NCBI GenBank assembly: GCA_905201915.1
Contig: CAJKQE010000020.1
Location: forward strand, 1-33,525
Direction of reading: 5' to 3'
From: an uncultured Lachnospiraceae bacterium
Lineage (GTDB): Bacteria; Bacillota; Clostridia; Lachnospirales; Lachnospiraceae
Length of the DNA stretch: 33,525 nucleotides
Shown: piece by piece, positions 1 through 7,911 of the stretch
Layout: the number at the start of each line of letters is the position of its first letter
How positions within the stretch are numbered: position 1 is the first letter of the stretch
Translations under genes and position numbers: made by a program
The notes under the pieces: model-generated
The model's database searches: none
What the model saw: the letters and a program-made list of their open reading frames with translations, nothing else
What the model was told of the DNA's origin: nothing

Positions 1-84
1 CTTTGTAGAACCTGTCTTAAATGTATTTCCACAGTTGCATGTTACTGTACATTCCTGATAATTTGGATGGATTCCTTCTCTCAT
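1..84 (-). CDS. rpmE: 50S ribosomal protein L31, N-terminal part (cut by window edge)
   Basis: The minus strand reads 28 codons from an ATG at 84 to the window edge, beginning MREGIHPNYQECTVTCNCGN. This is the classic start of ribosomal protein L31, a small protein of the large ribosomal subunit. The Cys residues in the CTVTCNC stretch are the first part of the zinc-binding set found in the C+ form of L31; the distal Cys residues lie outside the window. An AGAGGTG ribosome binding site sits just upstream of the ATG. The gene follows rho at a distance of about 125 bases on the same strand, a common rho-rpmE order in Firmicutes, and no strong terminator was seen between them. It is partial only because the window ends here. 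Confidence 0.93.
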   Translation of the reverse strand, partial: MREGIHPNYQECTVTCNCGNTFKTGSTK

Positions 85-210
85 TTTATTCACCTCTTAT
101 ATATTTTTATTATTTATATTGTTTTATTGCGTTTTCAAATTCAAACAGCTTTTGCAGTATACCATATTCTCATAATAATTGCAAGTGTTATTCCCGAAAT
201 CCTCTATTCT

Positions 211-1581
211 TTATGAAAGAATTCTCTGTTTTTTAATTGTCTGAACAAATTCTGCATTATCTTTTGTTCTTGCAAACATATTTAAAATATTTTCTGTAGC
301 TTCTTCGCTCTTCATGCCATTTAAAGCCTTACGCATAATATCCACTGCTTCCTGTTCTTCAACACTTAAAAGTAAATCTTCTCGTCTTGTTCCTGACTTA
401 GCAATATCAATAGCAGGAAAAACTCTCTTTTCTTGAAGTTTTCTGTCCAGAACCAGTTCCATATTACCGGTTCCTTTAAATTCTTCGTATACAACATCAT
501 CCATCTTACTTCCTGTATCTACAAGAGCTGTTGCAAGAATTGTAAGGCTGCCGCCTTCTCTCATGTTTCTGGCTGCACCAAAAAACCTTGCTCCGAAGAA
601 TTTCTTTGGCATATAGAGCGCTGCCGGATCAAGACCACCGGACAAAGTACGTCCGCTTGGCGGTACCGTCAGGTTATAAGCCCTTGCCAGTCTGGTAATA
701 CTGTCTATGAAAATCGTAACGTCCTTTTTATGTTCTACCAAACGTTTTGCTCTTTCAATAGTCATTTCTGAAACACGTTTATGGTGCTCCGGAAGTTCAT
801 CAAAAGTAGAATAAATAATCTCTACATTTTTACCTTGAATTGCTTCTTTTATGTCTGTAACTTCCTCCGGACGTTCATCAATCAAAAGAATAATCAAATG
901 CATTTCCGGATTATTTTTTAAAATAGACTTGGCTGCGTCCTTTAAAAGTGTTGTTTTACCTGCTTTTGGCGGAGATACAATCATTCCTCTCTGCCCTTTT
1001 CCAATAGGACTGACTAAATCCGTAATACGCATAGCCATGCTTCCGCCCGGACGTTCTAAATGCAGACGCTCATTTGGAAAAATTGGCGTCATATCTTCGA
1101 AATTCATTCTGTGTATTTCATTTGCTTTAATATCATTGATATGAGTAACATACAAAAGTGCTGAAAATTTCTCATTTTGACTTTTCACCCTTGTATTTCC
1201 TTTTAAAATATCTCCTGTTTTCAGATTAAAACGGCGAATTTGTGAAGGTGATACATATACATCATTCTCTCCCGGCAAATAATTATCACTTCGGATAAAT
1301 CCATAACCATCCGGCAATACTTCCAAAATTCCTTTTACTGTAATACCACTATCTAATTCAGACTGCTCCATAGGTGCTTTAGAGCCTTTCGCTTCCTCAT
1401 TTTTATTCTCTGTAATCTTTGTCTCAACCGATTTATTTTCCATACTTTTTTCTTTCTGGTCTTCTTCCACCATACGCTCTACCAATTCACTTTTTTTCAA
1501 TGTTGAAATTCCTTTTAAGCCTCTGGCTTTTGCCACTTCCTTTAACGCTCCAAGTGACAGGGATTCATATTTTTCTCTCAT
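211..1581 (-). CDS. rho: Transcription termination factor Rho
   Basis: This encodes the hexameric RNA helicase that terminates transcription. A Rho_N-type helical domain covers about residues 1-45, with the LKEVAKARGLKGISTLKKSE motif. A charged Lys/Glu/Asn-rich linker follows at about 46-75. The cold-shock-like RNA-binding domain (GYGFIRS, NDVYVSPSQIRRF) lies at about 80-150. The RecA-like ATPase follows, with Walker A SPPKAGKTT at about 203-211 and Walker B with IDERPEEVTD near 234. The length (456 aa) suits Rho with a short N-terminal insertion. GGAAAGGA precedes the ATG. The unusually charged linker resembles the N-terminal insertion domains of some Gram-positive Rho proteins. The gene is probably co-transcribed with rpmE, from a promoter near 1699-1726. 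Confidence 0.98.
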   Translation of the reverse strand: MREKYESLSLGALKEVAKARGLKGISTLKKSELVERMVEEDQKEKSMENKSVETKITENKNEEAKGSKAPMEQSELDSGITVKGILEVLPDGYGFIRSDNYLPGENDVYVSPSQIRRFNLKTGDILKGNTRVKSQNEKFSALLYVTHINDIKANEIHRMNFEDMTPIFPNERLHLERPGGSMAMRITDLVSPIGKGQRGMIVSPPKAGKTTLLKDAAKSILKNNPEMHLIILLIDERPEEVTDIKEAIQGKNVEIIYSTFDELPEHHKRVSEMTIERAKRLVEHKKDVTIFIDSITRLARAYNLTVPPSGRTLSGGLDPAALYMPKKFFGARFFGAARNMREGGSLTILATALVDTGSKMDDVVYEEFKGTGNMELVLDRKLQEKRVFPAIDIAKSGTRREDLLLSVEEQEAVDIMRKALNGMKSEEATENILNMFARTKDNAEFVQTIKKQRILS

Positions 1582-1698
1582 TCTATATTCCTTTCCGCAC
1601 TTATACCTTTTTCAATTATTCGTTATTTGGAAATATTTTGTCTGAATTGACGCGAGTTTAAATCCTGAATGATACTAAATTTACACTAATACCTTAAT

Positions 1699-1726
1699 AG
1701 CATAACATATTTTTTTCGTTTTGCAA
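1699..1726 (-). promoter_or_regulatory. Candidate promoter for rho-rpmE
   Basis: On the minus strand a -35-like TTGCAA (1721-1726) is separated by 16 bases from a -10-like TATGCT (1699-1704). A TGT just before the -10 box would make it an extended -10. This would leave a leader of about 110 nt before the rho start. The -10 match is imperfect, so the assignment is moderate. Confidence 0.45.
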
Positions 1727-1740
1727 AGTGTTTGGCAGAG

Positions 1741-1782
1741 AAAAAAGGCCGATATGGATTTTTCCATTCCATATCGACCTTT
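1741..1782 (-). terminator. Rho-independent terminator after the DUF1540 gene
   Basis: On the minus strand an arm at 1768-1782 pairs with 1744-1758 (GGTCGATATGGA against TCCATATCGGCC, with one G-U pair). A run of six T follows at 1746-1741. It lies 22 bases after the DUF1540 stop and closes that transcription unit ahead of the rho promoter. Confidence 0.88.
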
Positions 1783-1804
1783 CATCTAAACTCTTTTCTA
1801 CTGT

Positions 1805-2122
1805 TTATTTTGCACAAAAACTTCCACATTCTGTATCAGAACATTTGCATGCATTTCTTCCTGCGATGGTAATCTCCTCTGCATCACATCTTTCCTCTTT
1901 GTTAAAAGTACATTCACAAGCTTTACATTCTACCTGAATGTGAGGTGTTGCACTTCCGCATCCACAGCTATTGCTTGCATTTTCTTTTCTTTCCACAAAG
2001 CTTTTACAGGATGTACCCTCTGACATCTTTGCAGTTCTCCCATCTACCAGAATATCACCTTTTGCACAATATTCATCTTTGTTATACAAACAGCTTTTAA
2101 CAGTACAATTTAATAATGGCAT
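1805..2122 (-). CDS. DUF1540 Cys-rich protein with two repeats
   Basis: This 105-residue protein has 14 cysteines. It contains two copies of the DUF1540 pattern: Cys, four or five residues, Cys, an aromatic-Asn (YN or FN) step, Cys, then I-x-V/I-x-G-R and a final Cys with Ser-Phe. The first copy spans about residues 4-43 (C6, C11, C19, C39). The second spans about 64-103 (C66, C69, C71, C79, C94, C99). They are joined by a Ser/Cys/Gly linker with a CGC at 53-55. The Cys spacing suggests metal binding, probably zinc or iron, but the family function is unknown to me. A strong AGGAGG precedes the ATG. It sits 63 bases downstream of thrS with no terminator visible between them, so it may be partly co-transcribed with thrS; a strong terminator follows it. 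Confidence 0.88.
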   Translation of the reverse strand: MPLLNCTVKSCLYNKDEYCAKGDILVDGRTAKMSEGTSCKSFVERKENASNSCGCGSATPHIQVECKACECTFNKEERCDAEEITIAGRNACKCSDTECGSFCAK

Positions 2123-2185
2123 TTTCCTACCTCCTGAATTTTCATTTATCAGTGATAGTATTTCCCTTTTCTGCCATTCTATACT

Positions 2186-4162
2186 CTATTTTTCAATTCT
2201 GTTTCCCTGAGCATCTACTTCAATTTTACGGATTTCCTTTGTACGGATTTCCTTGCAGATTGCATCAATAAACTCATCTAACGGTTTCTGTCCTTCATCG
2301 CCTAAATAGCGGCTTCTGACAGATACTACTTTGTCTTCTTCCTCTTTTGCTCCCACAACCAGCATATAAGGAACTTTTTCAAGACGTGCTTCTCTGATTT
2401 TATAACCGATTTTTTCAGAACGATTATCCACGCTGGAACGAATTCCATTTGCTTTTAACTGTTTCTGAACTTCATTTGCATAATCTCCATATTTTTCAGA
2501 AATAGGAAGTACACGAACCTGTTCCGGACACAGCCATGTTGGGAATAATCCGGCATATTTTTCAATCAGCCATGCCAGTGTTCTTTCATAACATCCCATA
2601 GAAGTTCTGTGGATAATATACGGACGTTTCTTATCACCGTTTTCATCAATGTAATACATGTCAAACTGCTCTGCTAAAAGAGCATCCCACTGTATTGTAA
2701 TCATAGTATCTTCTTTTCCGTATACGTTCTTTGCGTTGATATCTACCTTTGGTCCGTAGAAAGCAGCTTCTCCTACATCTTCTACAAAAGGAACACCAAG
2801 CTCTGTCAGAATATTTCTGATATGTCCTTCTGTTTCTTCCCAAACTTCCGGCTCTCCAATATATTTTTCTTTATTTTCTGGATCCCATTTTGATAAATGG
2901 TAAGTAACATCTTCCTCTACACCTAATGTTTCCAGACAATGTTTTGCCAATGCAAGACAGCCTTTAAACTCTTCTACCATCTGATCCGGTCTTACAACTA
3001 AATGTCCTTCAGAAATAGTAAACTGACGAACTCTTGTCAGTCCGTGCATCTCACCGGAATCTTCGTTTCTGAATAAAGTAGAAGTTTCACCATAACGAAT
3101 AGGTAATTCTCTGTAAGAATGCTGATTTGCTTTGTATACATAATACTGGAATGGGCATGTCATAGGACGAAGCGCAAAGACTTCTTTATCCTTTTCTTCA
3201 TCTCCCAGTACAAACATACCTTCTTTATAATGATCCCAATGACCTGAAATCTTATACAAATCACTTTTTGCCATCAATGGTGTTTTTGTACGAACATAGC
3301 CCCATTCATTATCTTCCAGATCTTCAATCCATCTCTGAAGCTCTTTCAGCATAATTACGCCTTTTGGCATTAAAAGAGGAAGTCCCTGTCCAATAACATC
3401 AACGGTTGTAAACAAGCCCATTTCACGTCCCAGTTTATTATGGTCTCTTTTTTTCGCTTCTTCTAACTGCTCTAAATATTCATTCAACTCATCTTTCTTA
3501 CTAAAAGCTGTACCATAAATACGAGAAAGCATTTTATTCTTTTCATCGCCTCTCCAGTAAGCGCCTGAAGAAGAAATCAGTTTAAATGCTTTTACTCCCT
3601 TTGTGCTCATTAAATGAGGGCCTGCACATAAATCTACAAAATCTCCCTGAGAATAGAAAGAAATTTCTTCTCCTTCCGGTAAATCTTTAATCAGTTCTAC
3701 CTTGTAGTCCTCGCCTTTTTCTTCCATGAATTTAATAGCTTCTTCTCGTGGCATTGTATAACGCTCAATTTTAGCACCTTTTTTAATGATTTTCTTCATT
3801 TCTTTTTCCAGTGCATCTAACTCCTCACGGCTGAAAGACTCATGTTCAAAGTCATAGTAAAATCCTGTATCAATAGAAGGTCCGATTGCCAGTTTTGCTT
3901 CTGGGTATAAGTTCTTCACAGCCTCAGCTAACACATGAGATGCTGTATGACGCAGAGCTGCCAGACCTTTTTCATCATTTGCTGTTAAAATATTCAGTTC
4001 GCAGTCTTCAGACACCTGTGTTCTTAAATCTACTACTTCTCCGTTTACTTCACCTGCACAGGCTGCTCTTGCAAGACCTTCACTGATATCCAATGCAATT
4101 TCATATACAGATTTACTTTCTGCATATTCTTTTTTTGAACCATCTTTTAATGTAACAATCAT
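2186..4162 (-). CDS. thrS: Threonine--tRNA ligase
   Basis: This is threonyl-tRNA synthetase, which charges tRNA-Thr in the cytoplasm. Domains run in order. A TGS domain covers about 1-60. The editing domain follows, with H72-x3-H76 and C179/H183 in DLCAGPH. The class II core carries zinc ligands C336 (RPMTCP) and H387, motif 2 around RNEDSGEMHGLTRVRQF, and motif 3 around GCYERTLAWLIEKYAG. The anticodon-binding domain is at the C terminus. At 658 residues it is close to the family norm. The ISEGHLVV variant replaces the more common QDDAHIF. AGAGGAGA precedes the ATG. Expression should depend on uncharged tRNA-Thr through the T-box leader directly upstream. The gene ends in TAG, which shows that TAG is a normal stop here. 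Confidence 0.98.
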   Translation of the reverse strand: MIVTLKDGSKKEYAESKSVYEIALDISEGLARAACAGEVNGEVVDLRTQVSEDCELNILTANDEKGLAALRHTASHVLAEAVKNLYPEAKLAIGPSIDTGFYYDFEHESFSREELDALEKEMKKIIKKGAKIERYTMPREEAIKFMEEKGEDYKVELIKDLPEGEEISFYSQGDFVDLCAGPHLMSTKGVKAFKLISSSGAYWRGDEKNKMLSRIYGTAFSKKDELNEYLEQLEEAKKRDHNKLGREMGLFTTVDVIGQGLPLLMPKGVIMLKELQRWIEDLEDNEWGYVRTKTPLMAKSDLYKISGHWDHYKEGMFVLGDEEKDKEVFALRPMTCPFQYYVYKANQHSYRELPIRYGETSTLFRNEDSGEMHGLTRVRQFTISEGHLVVRPDQMVEEFKGCLALAKHCLETLGVEEDVTYHLSKWDPENKEKYIGEPEVWEETEGHIRNILTELGVPFVEDVGEAAFYGPKVDINAKNVYGKEDTMITIQWDALLAEQFDMYYIDENGDKKRPYIIHRTSMGCYERTLAWLIEKYAGLFPTWLCPEQVRVLPISEKYGDYANEVQKQLKANGIRSSVDNRSEKIGYKIREARLEKVPYMLVVGAKEEEDKVVSVRSRYLGDEGQKPLDEFIDAICKEIRTKEIRKIEVDAQGNRIEK

Positions 4163-4213
4163 TTCTGTTCTCCTCTCTTTCTTTTGCAGGAAAGGAGTTT
4201 GTTTCTCTATGAA

Positions 4214-4471
4214 ATAAAAAAACTCCGTCCCCTGCTGCCTGTTTCTGACTGCAAGGGACGGATTATCTTATCTATATCCGCGGTTCCACCCTTTTTGTTA
4301 AAAGCGAATGCTTTACTAACCACTTCATTTGATGATAACGGAATCACCGGACCGGATTAGGGCCACTCAGAGGTAGTTTTCAAATGCTTCTGTGACAGAG
4401 TGCTTTCAGCATACACACTCCTCTCTGTGACCTTCCACATTTTACTCGTCTCGTCAACGTGTTCTCTTTCT
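4214..4471 (-). promoter_or_regulatory. T-box leader controlling thrS
   Basis: The minus strand carries the conserved T-box sequence AGGGTGGAACCGCGG at about 4278-4292. It is followed by a terminator hairpin (CCGTCCC at 4255-4261 pairing with GGGACGG at 4225-4231) and a T run at 4222-4214. The region at about 4300-4470 is long and rich in pairing, as expected for Stem I and its satellites. A candidate threonine specifier codon ACC lies at 4374-4372 in the 3' side of Stem I, and an adjacent ACT is the alternative. In this class, uncharged tRNA-Thr pairs with the specifier and the antiterminator bulge, so transcription reads into thrS. The specifier call is tentative. Confidence 0.95.
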
Positions 4472-4477
4472 ATCCAC

Positions 4478-4507
4478 ATAATATATCCTATATCTTTTAC
4501 TTGTCAA
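4478..4507 (-). promoter_or_regulatory. Promoter of the thrS T-box transcript
   Basis: A consensus -35 TTGACA (4502-4507) is followed, after 18 bases, by -10 TATTAT (4478-4483) on the minus strand. The predicted start is near 4471, at the head of the T-box leader and just below the ydcF-like stop. Confidence 0.75.
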
Positions 4508-4516
4508 CCTCTTTTT

Positions 4517-5269
4517 CTACAAATTTCCCAGAAGTCTGTCTTTCATCACTCCAAAAAATTCCCGAAGCAAATAGTTCACCTGTAAAAATCGAGAATTTTT
4601 AGCGGCAATTCCATAAACTCTACACTGCATTTTCTTTTGAGCAATTCCACTGCCACGATAAATATGAAATCCATTGGTGACAATTCCGATTTTCAGCTCT
4701 TTTAAATCTTTTTTACTATCCTGTTGAATGATTGGTATGGTAAAAGCAATATTCTGCTCTGTATTTCTGGACTTTGTTTCTAAAAGCAGCCTATGAAATG
4801 CAATTCCTTTTCTGCCAAGCTCCTCTGCCATACATTGTGCTTCCGAAATCCCCTCATCTTCCCCTTTTCCACCAGAAAGAACTGCCTTTGTTTTTTCATT
4901 TTCCTTCAAATATTTCTCCGCCCTGTCAATACGATACTGTAAAGATTTACTAGGTACACTTCCCTGTACCTGCGCTCCCAGCACCACAATATAATCCAGA
5001 TTTTTCACTTCCTTTTGTCTCATGGCGCTGATAATCAAACACTCCGAAAACACCAATAATAGCAGAAATCCACCTAGAAAAATTCCGATAAGACCACTAA
5101 ACCATACCGGAATTTCTATTCCAAAATAAATACAGCTTCCCGCCAGAAAAAAACCGCCGCCAATCAACAGCCACACCAACGGAAACTTCGAAGACAATCC
5201 CGTCATCCTCCAAATCCCCAGAAAATACAACACACTGATAAATCCTAAAAGAAAACAAATCCCTGGCAT
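4517..5269 (-). CDS. YdcF/SanA-like DUF218 membrane protein
   Basis: This 250-residue protein has about three N-terminal membrane segments (roughly residues 3-20, 30-48, 55-80), then a soluble DUF218 domain. The domain opens with YIVVLGAQVQGSVPS and continues with YRIDRAEKYL, VLSGGKGEDEGISEA and ESKSRNTEQN-like steps (here ETKSRNTEQN). These are the conserved blocks of the ElyC/SanA/YdcF family, linked in enteric bacteria to envelope integrity; the biochemical role is not settled. GGAG precedes the ATG. It appears to be monocistronic: the thrS promoter starts right after it, and a large hairpin (5353-5539) lies upstream. A possible promoter (TTGTGT, 18 bases, TATTGT) around 5298-5327 is weak. 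Confidence 0.88.
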   Translation of the reverse strand: MPGICFLLGFISVLYFLGIWRMTGLSSKFPLVWLLIGGGFFLAGSCIYFGIEIPVWFSGLIGIFLGGFLLLLVFSECLIISAMRQKEVKNLDYIVVLGAQVQGSVPSKSLQYRIDRAEKYLKENEKTKAVLSGGKGEDEGISEAQCMAEELGRKGIAFHRLLLETKSRNTEQNIAFTIPIIQQDSKKDLKELKIGIVTNGFHIYRGSGIAQKKMQCRVYGIAAKNSRFLQVNYLLREFFGVMKDRLLGNL

Positions 5270-5352
5270 TTTTTACTCCTACAATAGTAAAATTTTCAAA
5301 ACATACGACAATACAACTATCATAATATTTTACACAAGAAATCCTTTGTTAT

Positions 5353-5539
5353 TGATAGAAGCTCAGCATTGCATTTGCAAATAATTCGGAACATTTTCGC
5401 AGTTTTTCGAGCATAGCGATGTTTTGGAAGCCGTGTTTGAGTGCATCAGCACGAGTTTGGCTGAAAAAACATCTATAAGCAGCGCAGAAAAACCAGAAAA
5501 TGCCCGTATTTGCAAGTGAAATAGCTGAGCCTATATCAA
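5353..5539. repeat. Large imperfect intergenic hairpin, copy 1 (187 bp)
   Basis: Nested arms pair from the outside in: TTGATA 5353-5358 with TATCAA 5534-5539; GCTCAGC 5361-5367 with GCTGAGC 5524-5530; TTGCAAATA 5375-5383 with TATTTGCAA 5507-5515; CATTTTC 5392-5398 with GAAAATG 5496-5502. A small GTGC-ATCA-GCAC hairpin is at the apex. The left arm contains GCAGTTTTTCGAGCA (5399-5413) and the right arm AGCGCAGA (5481-5488). Both echo copies at 20402-20547 and 31051-31165. This copy fills most of the 360-base gap between the SEC-C gene's terminator and the ydcF-like gene. No coding potential is evident. Confidence 0.8.
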
Positions 5540-5558
5540 ATAAAATTTTTTCTTGTGT

Positions 5559-5615
5559 AAAAAAACAGAACCTTTTACCATACAGCCTACCCTGTATCTG
5601 ATAAAAAATTCTGTT
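5559..5615 (-). terminator. Rho-independent terminator after the SEC-C gene
   Basis: On the minus strand AACAGAA (5609-5615) pairs with TTCTGTT (5564-5570). Further pairing inside runs through TTTTATC/GTAAAA and ATACAG/CTGTAT, and the hairpin is followed by a T run (5565-5559). It lies 14 bases after the stop. Confidence 0.88.
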
Positions 5616-5629
5616 ATTTTATCACTTAT

Positions 5630-6133
5630 TTATTTTCTTCCGCAGCAGTGTTTATATTTCTTTCCACTTCCGCATGGACATGGATCGTTACGTCCGATTT
5701 TAGGACCTTTTACAACAGTACCTGATTTTTTCTGTTCCAGATACAGTTCTTTTCTCTTTTCTTCTGAGAAAATGCTGTTCCACTGTGGAAGTTCATATAA
5801 CCAGTCTGCTTTTGCATCTACCATGTTCTTATACAGAGTTTCTAAATCATATCCTAAATTCACCTCTGTATTTTCATCCATTTCTTCGATTGGATTCTGA
5901 ATTTTCAAGCTGTCATTAATACCGTCAAGGAAACCTACCATAGACATCAATTCTACATCGAATTTTTCTGCCAGTTCTTTTACTGTACCTTTTACAACTT
6001 CATTTGGATTGCTGAGAAGTTTTTCGTAAATTCCCTTTTCAATTAAAAAGTACTCTGTCCAGAATTTCTGCAGCTGTGCTCTGTCAGCCTGCTGAGAGTA
6101 TGCCATATCTCTCCATTCCTGTAATAATGCCAT
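5630..6133 (-). CDS. SEC-C metal-binding motif protein
   Basis: This is a 167-residue protein whose C terminus is a SEC-C motif, PCPCGSGKKYKHCC, the zinc-binding tail also found at the end of SecA. The upstream part is helical and acidic (about residues 1-130, with KFWTEYFLIEKGIYEKLLSN and EYDLE-like segments) and resembles the SecA-tail-like proteins of Clostridia; its function is unknown to me. The ATG at 6133 was chosen over a TTG at 6184. The TTG coincides with the predicted transcription start of a very good promoter (6192-6220), whereas the ATG has AGGCAGGT upstream and a 5' leader of about 50 nt. A terminator follows directly, so the gene is monocistronic. Confidence 0.85.
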   Translation of the reverse strand: MALLQEWRDMAYSQQADRAQLQKFWTEYFLIEKGIYEKLLSNPNEVVKGTVKELAEKFDVELMSMVGFLDGINDSLKIQNPIEEMDENTEVNLGYDLETLYKNMVDAKADWLYELPQWNSIFSEEKRKELYLEQKKSGTVVKGPKIGRNDPCPCGSGKKYKHCCGRK

Positions 6134-6191
6134 GTATCTTACCTGCCTTTTGTTTTTATTTTCATATTTCACCTTTTGGTTCAACAGATAT

Positions 6192-6220
6192 AGTATATAC
6201 GAAAATCAGCTTTTTTTCAA
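6192..6220 (-). promoter_or_regulatory. Strong promoter of the SEC-C gene
   Basis: TTGAAA (6215-6220), a 17-base spacer and TATACT (6192-6197) are on the minus strand, in the gap just after the CorC gene stop. The predicted start, near 6185, decides the downstream start-codon choice. Confidence 0.85.
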
Positions 6221-6223
6221 TCC

Positions 6224-7555
6224 TTACTTTCCTTCCTCTGCGGATTGTTCTGTCTCAAAAGCTTCTTTTATAGTAATAATTGCACTCTCAACTTTATGAT
6301 TGTGAATTTTCATATCTGTAATACGCAACCTATCAATTTCCACAGACATCTCTGTACCATCCTGAGGAATACTTCCTAATTCATGAAACACAAGACCATT
6401 AAAAGTGTCATATTCTTCACTTGGAAGTGGTATTTCCAACATTTCAGACATTTCCTCCAGCAACGCTGTTCCTCGAACCTTCCATGTCCCGTTTTCCAAA
6501 GGCTCTATCTCATGAAATGTATCTTCCTCCAATTCTCCTACCAACTGCTCTATTAAATCATTTAATGTTACAATACCTGTCATACCGCCATATTCATCCA
6601 GCACTACTGCCATAGAACATTTCTTCTTTTTCATATTTCGAAACAGCACGTCTGCTTTTACTGTGTCCGGTACAAAATATGGCTGACTTACTGCATATTT
6701 CATAACTGAACTACGGCTCTTATCTTCCAGACGGAAGTATTCCTTTGCATTCAGTACACCGATAATCTTATCAGCAGTTTCCTCACAAACAGGATACATA
6801 GTATATCTTGTATGGTATATAGTTTTCCTCCATACCTCCATATCATCTTCCATGTCCAGCATCACCACATCTGTTCTATGTGTCACAATCTCCTCTGCGG
6901 AAAGATCGTCAAATTCAAATACATTTTGTATAAATTCTCTTTCCTCACAATCAATGGTCCCCTTTTCTGTTCCTACATCCACCATCATACGAATTTCTTC
7001 TTCGCTGACCTGTTCTTCCTCTTTGTCTGTATCAATACCTAAAAGCTTTAAAACGGAGTTTGTAGAAAACGTCAAAAAGCTCACCAATGGTGCAAAAATC
7101 TTTGAAATTCCGTCAATCAAAGCAGAAATCCCCAGTGCAAAAGGTTCTGCTTTACGCATGGCAATTTGCTTTGGAACAAGCTCTCCAAAAACAAGTGTGA
7201 AATAAGACAAGACAATGGTAATCAAAATAACGGAAACAGACTCTAAAACCTGAACCGGAATATCAATACCCAGTCCCTGAATTCCTTTTACCAACACGTC
7301 AGAAAAGTTTTCCGCTGCAAAAGCACTGCCCAGAAAACCGGACAAAGTAATTGCCACCTGTATCGTTGCCAGAAAACGTGCCGGCTGACTTGTAAGCCTT
7401 ACAAGTCTTTTCGCCCTTTTGTCTCCTTCTTCCGCCATCTTTTCCATTTTATTATCATTCATGGAAATCACTGCAATTTCTGCACATGCAAAAACTGCAT
7501 TTAATAAAATCAATACTACCTGTAATAAAATCATAAAAATAATTGTACTTCCCAA
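6224..7555 (-). CDS. CNNM/CorC-family transporter (DUF21, CBS pair, CorC_HlyC domain)
   Basis: This membrane protein is of the hemolysin-III-unrelated HlyC/CorC family, whose members move or control Mg2+ and perhaps Co2+ (B. subtilis YhdP and S. aureus MpfA are relatives). The DUF21 membrane domain covers about residues 1-185, with GELVPKQIAMRKAEP near its end. A CBS pair lies at about 205-335 (HRTDVVMLD, YPVCEE, VVLDEYGGMTGIVTLNDLIEQLVGE). The CorC_HlyC domain is at about 345-430. The start is TTG at 7555: GGGAGG lies 7-8 bases upstream, while the next ATG (codon 8) has no site. The long leader holds a possible leader peptide. If functional it would export or exchange Mg2+; the substrate is inferred from the family only. 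Confidence 0.92.
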   Translation of the reverse strand: MGSTIIFMILLQVVLILLNAVFACAEIAVISMNDNKMEKMAEEGDKRAKRLVRLTSQPARFLATIQVAITLSGFLGSAFAAENFSDVLVKGIQGLGIDIPVQVLESVSVILITIVLSYFTLVFGELVPKQIAMRKAEPFALGISALIDGISKIFAPLVSFLTFSTNSVLKLLGIDTDKEEEQVSEEEIRMMVDVGTEKGTIDCEEREFIQNVFEFDDLSAEEIVTHRTDVVMLDMEDDMEVWRKTIYHTRYTMYPVCEETADKIIGVLNAKEYFRLEDKSRSSVMKYAVSQPYFVPDTVKADVLFRNMKKKKCSMAVVLDEYGGMTGIVTLNDLIEQLVGELEEDTFHEIEPLENGTWKVRGTALLEEMSEMLEIPLPSEEYDTFNGLVFHELGSIPQDGTEMSVEIDRLRITDMKIHNHKVESAIITIKEAFETEQSAEEGK

Positions 7556-7601
7556 TTTCTTTCCTCCCTGAATAATCTTATATCTGATTGCTTTTCTTTT
7601 C

Positions 7602-7691
7602 TCATTCCCGCAGGTACAAGCTTATGCCTATCCAGCGGAGCATCAGATATACAGAAGGATTTTCCTTATTGGTACAGTCATCTTCGTCCAT
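7602..7691 (-). CDS. Possible 29-codon leader peptide ahead of the CorC transporter
   Basis: A short open frame begins ATG at 7691 and ends TGA at 7602, in the roughly 170-nt leader between the promoter (7733-7761) and the transporter start. It begins MDEDDC, contains KENP, and continues with a hydrophobic LMLRWIGISLYL segment. An AAGGAG lies upstream but 14 bases away, longer than ideal. An acidic start followed by Pro is reminiscent of Mg2+-sensing leader peptides in enterobacteria, where acidic runs destabilise ribosomes at low Mg2+. This is an analogy, not homology. It may also be a chance frame. Confidence 0.35.
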   Translation of the reverse strand: MDEDDCTNKENPSVYLMLRWIGISLYLRE

Positions 7692-7732
7692 TGTGCTGTG
7701 TCTTACTCCTTTCTCTCATAATATTAGTGTAC

Positions 7733-7761
7733 AGTATATAGGAAACCTGTGAGAGAGTAAA
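7733..7761 (-). promoter_or_regulatory. Promoter of the CorC transporter transcript
   Basis: TTTACT (7756-7761), 17 bases and TATACT (7733-7738) are on the minus strand. The predicted start, near 7726, gives a leader of about 170 nt, long enough for regulation. Confidence 0.68.
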
Positions 7762-7791
7762 GTAAAATTTTTTTTTATTTTCTTTTAATTT

Positions 7792-7821
7792 TTGTATAAC
7801 TTTTCAATTTTTGTCTATACT
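7792..7821 (+). promoter_or_regulatory. Candidate plus-strand promoter in an intergenic region
   Basis: TTGTAT (7792-7797), 18 bases and TATACT (7816-7821) face right into a stretch with no gene on that strand. A hairpin-capable sequence follows (CAGGGA and GATG at about 7844-7853 against CATC and TCCCTG at 7865-7876), then the stem at 7912-7932. A small RNA is possible; the box match alone is weak proof. Confidence 0.33.
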
Positions 7822-7911
7822 ACAAATAGTCCACAGGGAGATGATACAAAAGCGCATCCCTCCCTGCAGACAACAAAAGAAAAAGTAGAAATACTTTATC
7901 CTCCCCTTTTT

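Noticed and set aside
2661..2843. Short Arg-rich minus-strand frame inside thrS
   Set aside because: It is an overlapping frame of a well-conserved gene with no independent signals.
7556..7740. M-box or yybP-ykoY riboswitch before the CorC transporter
   Set aside because: The conserved core sequences of these Mg2+/Mn2+ riboswitches were not found in the leader.
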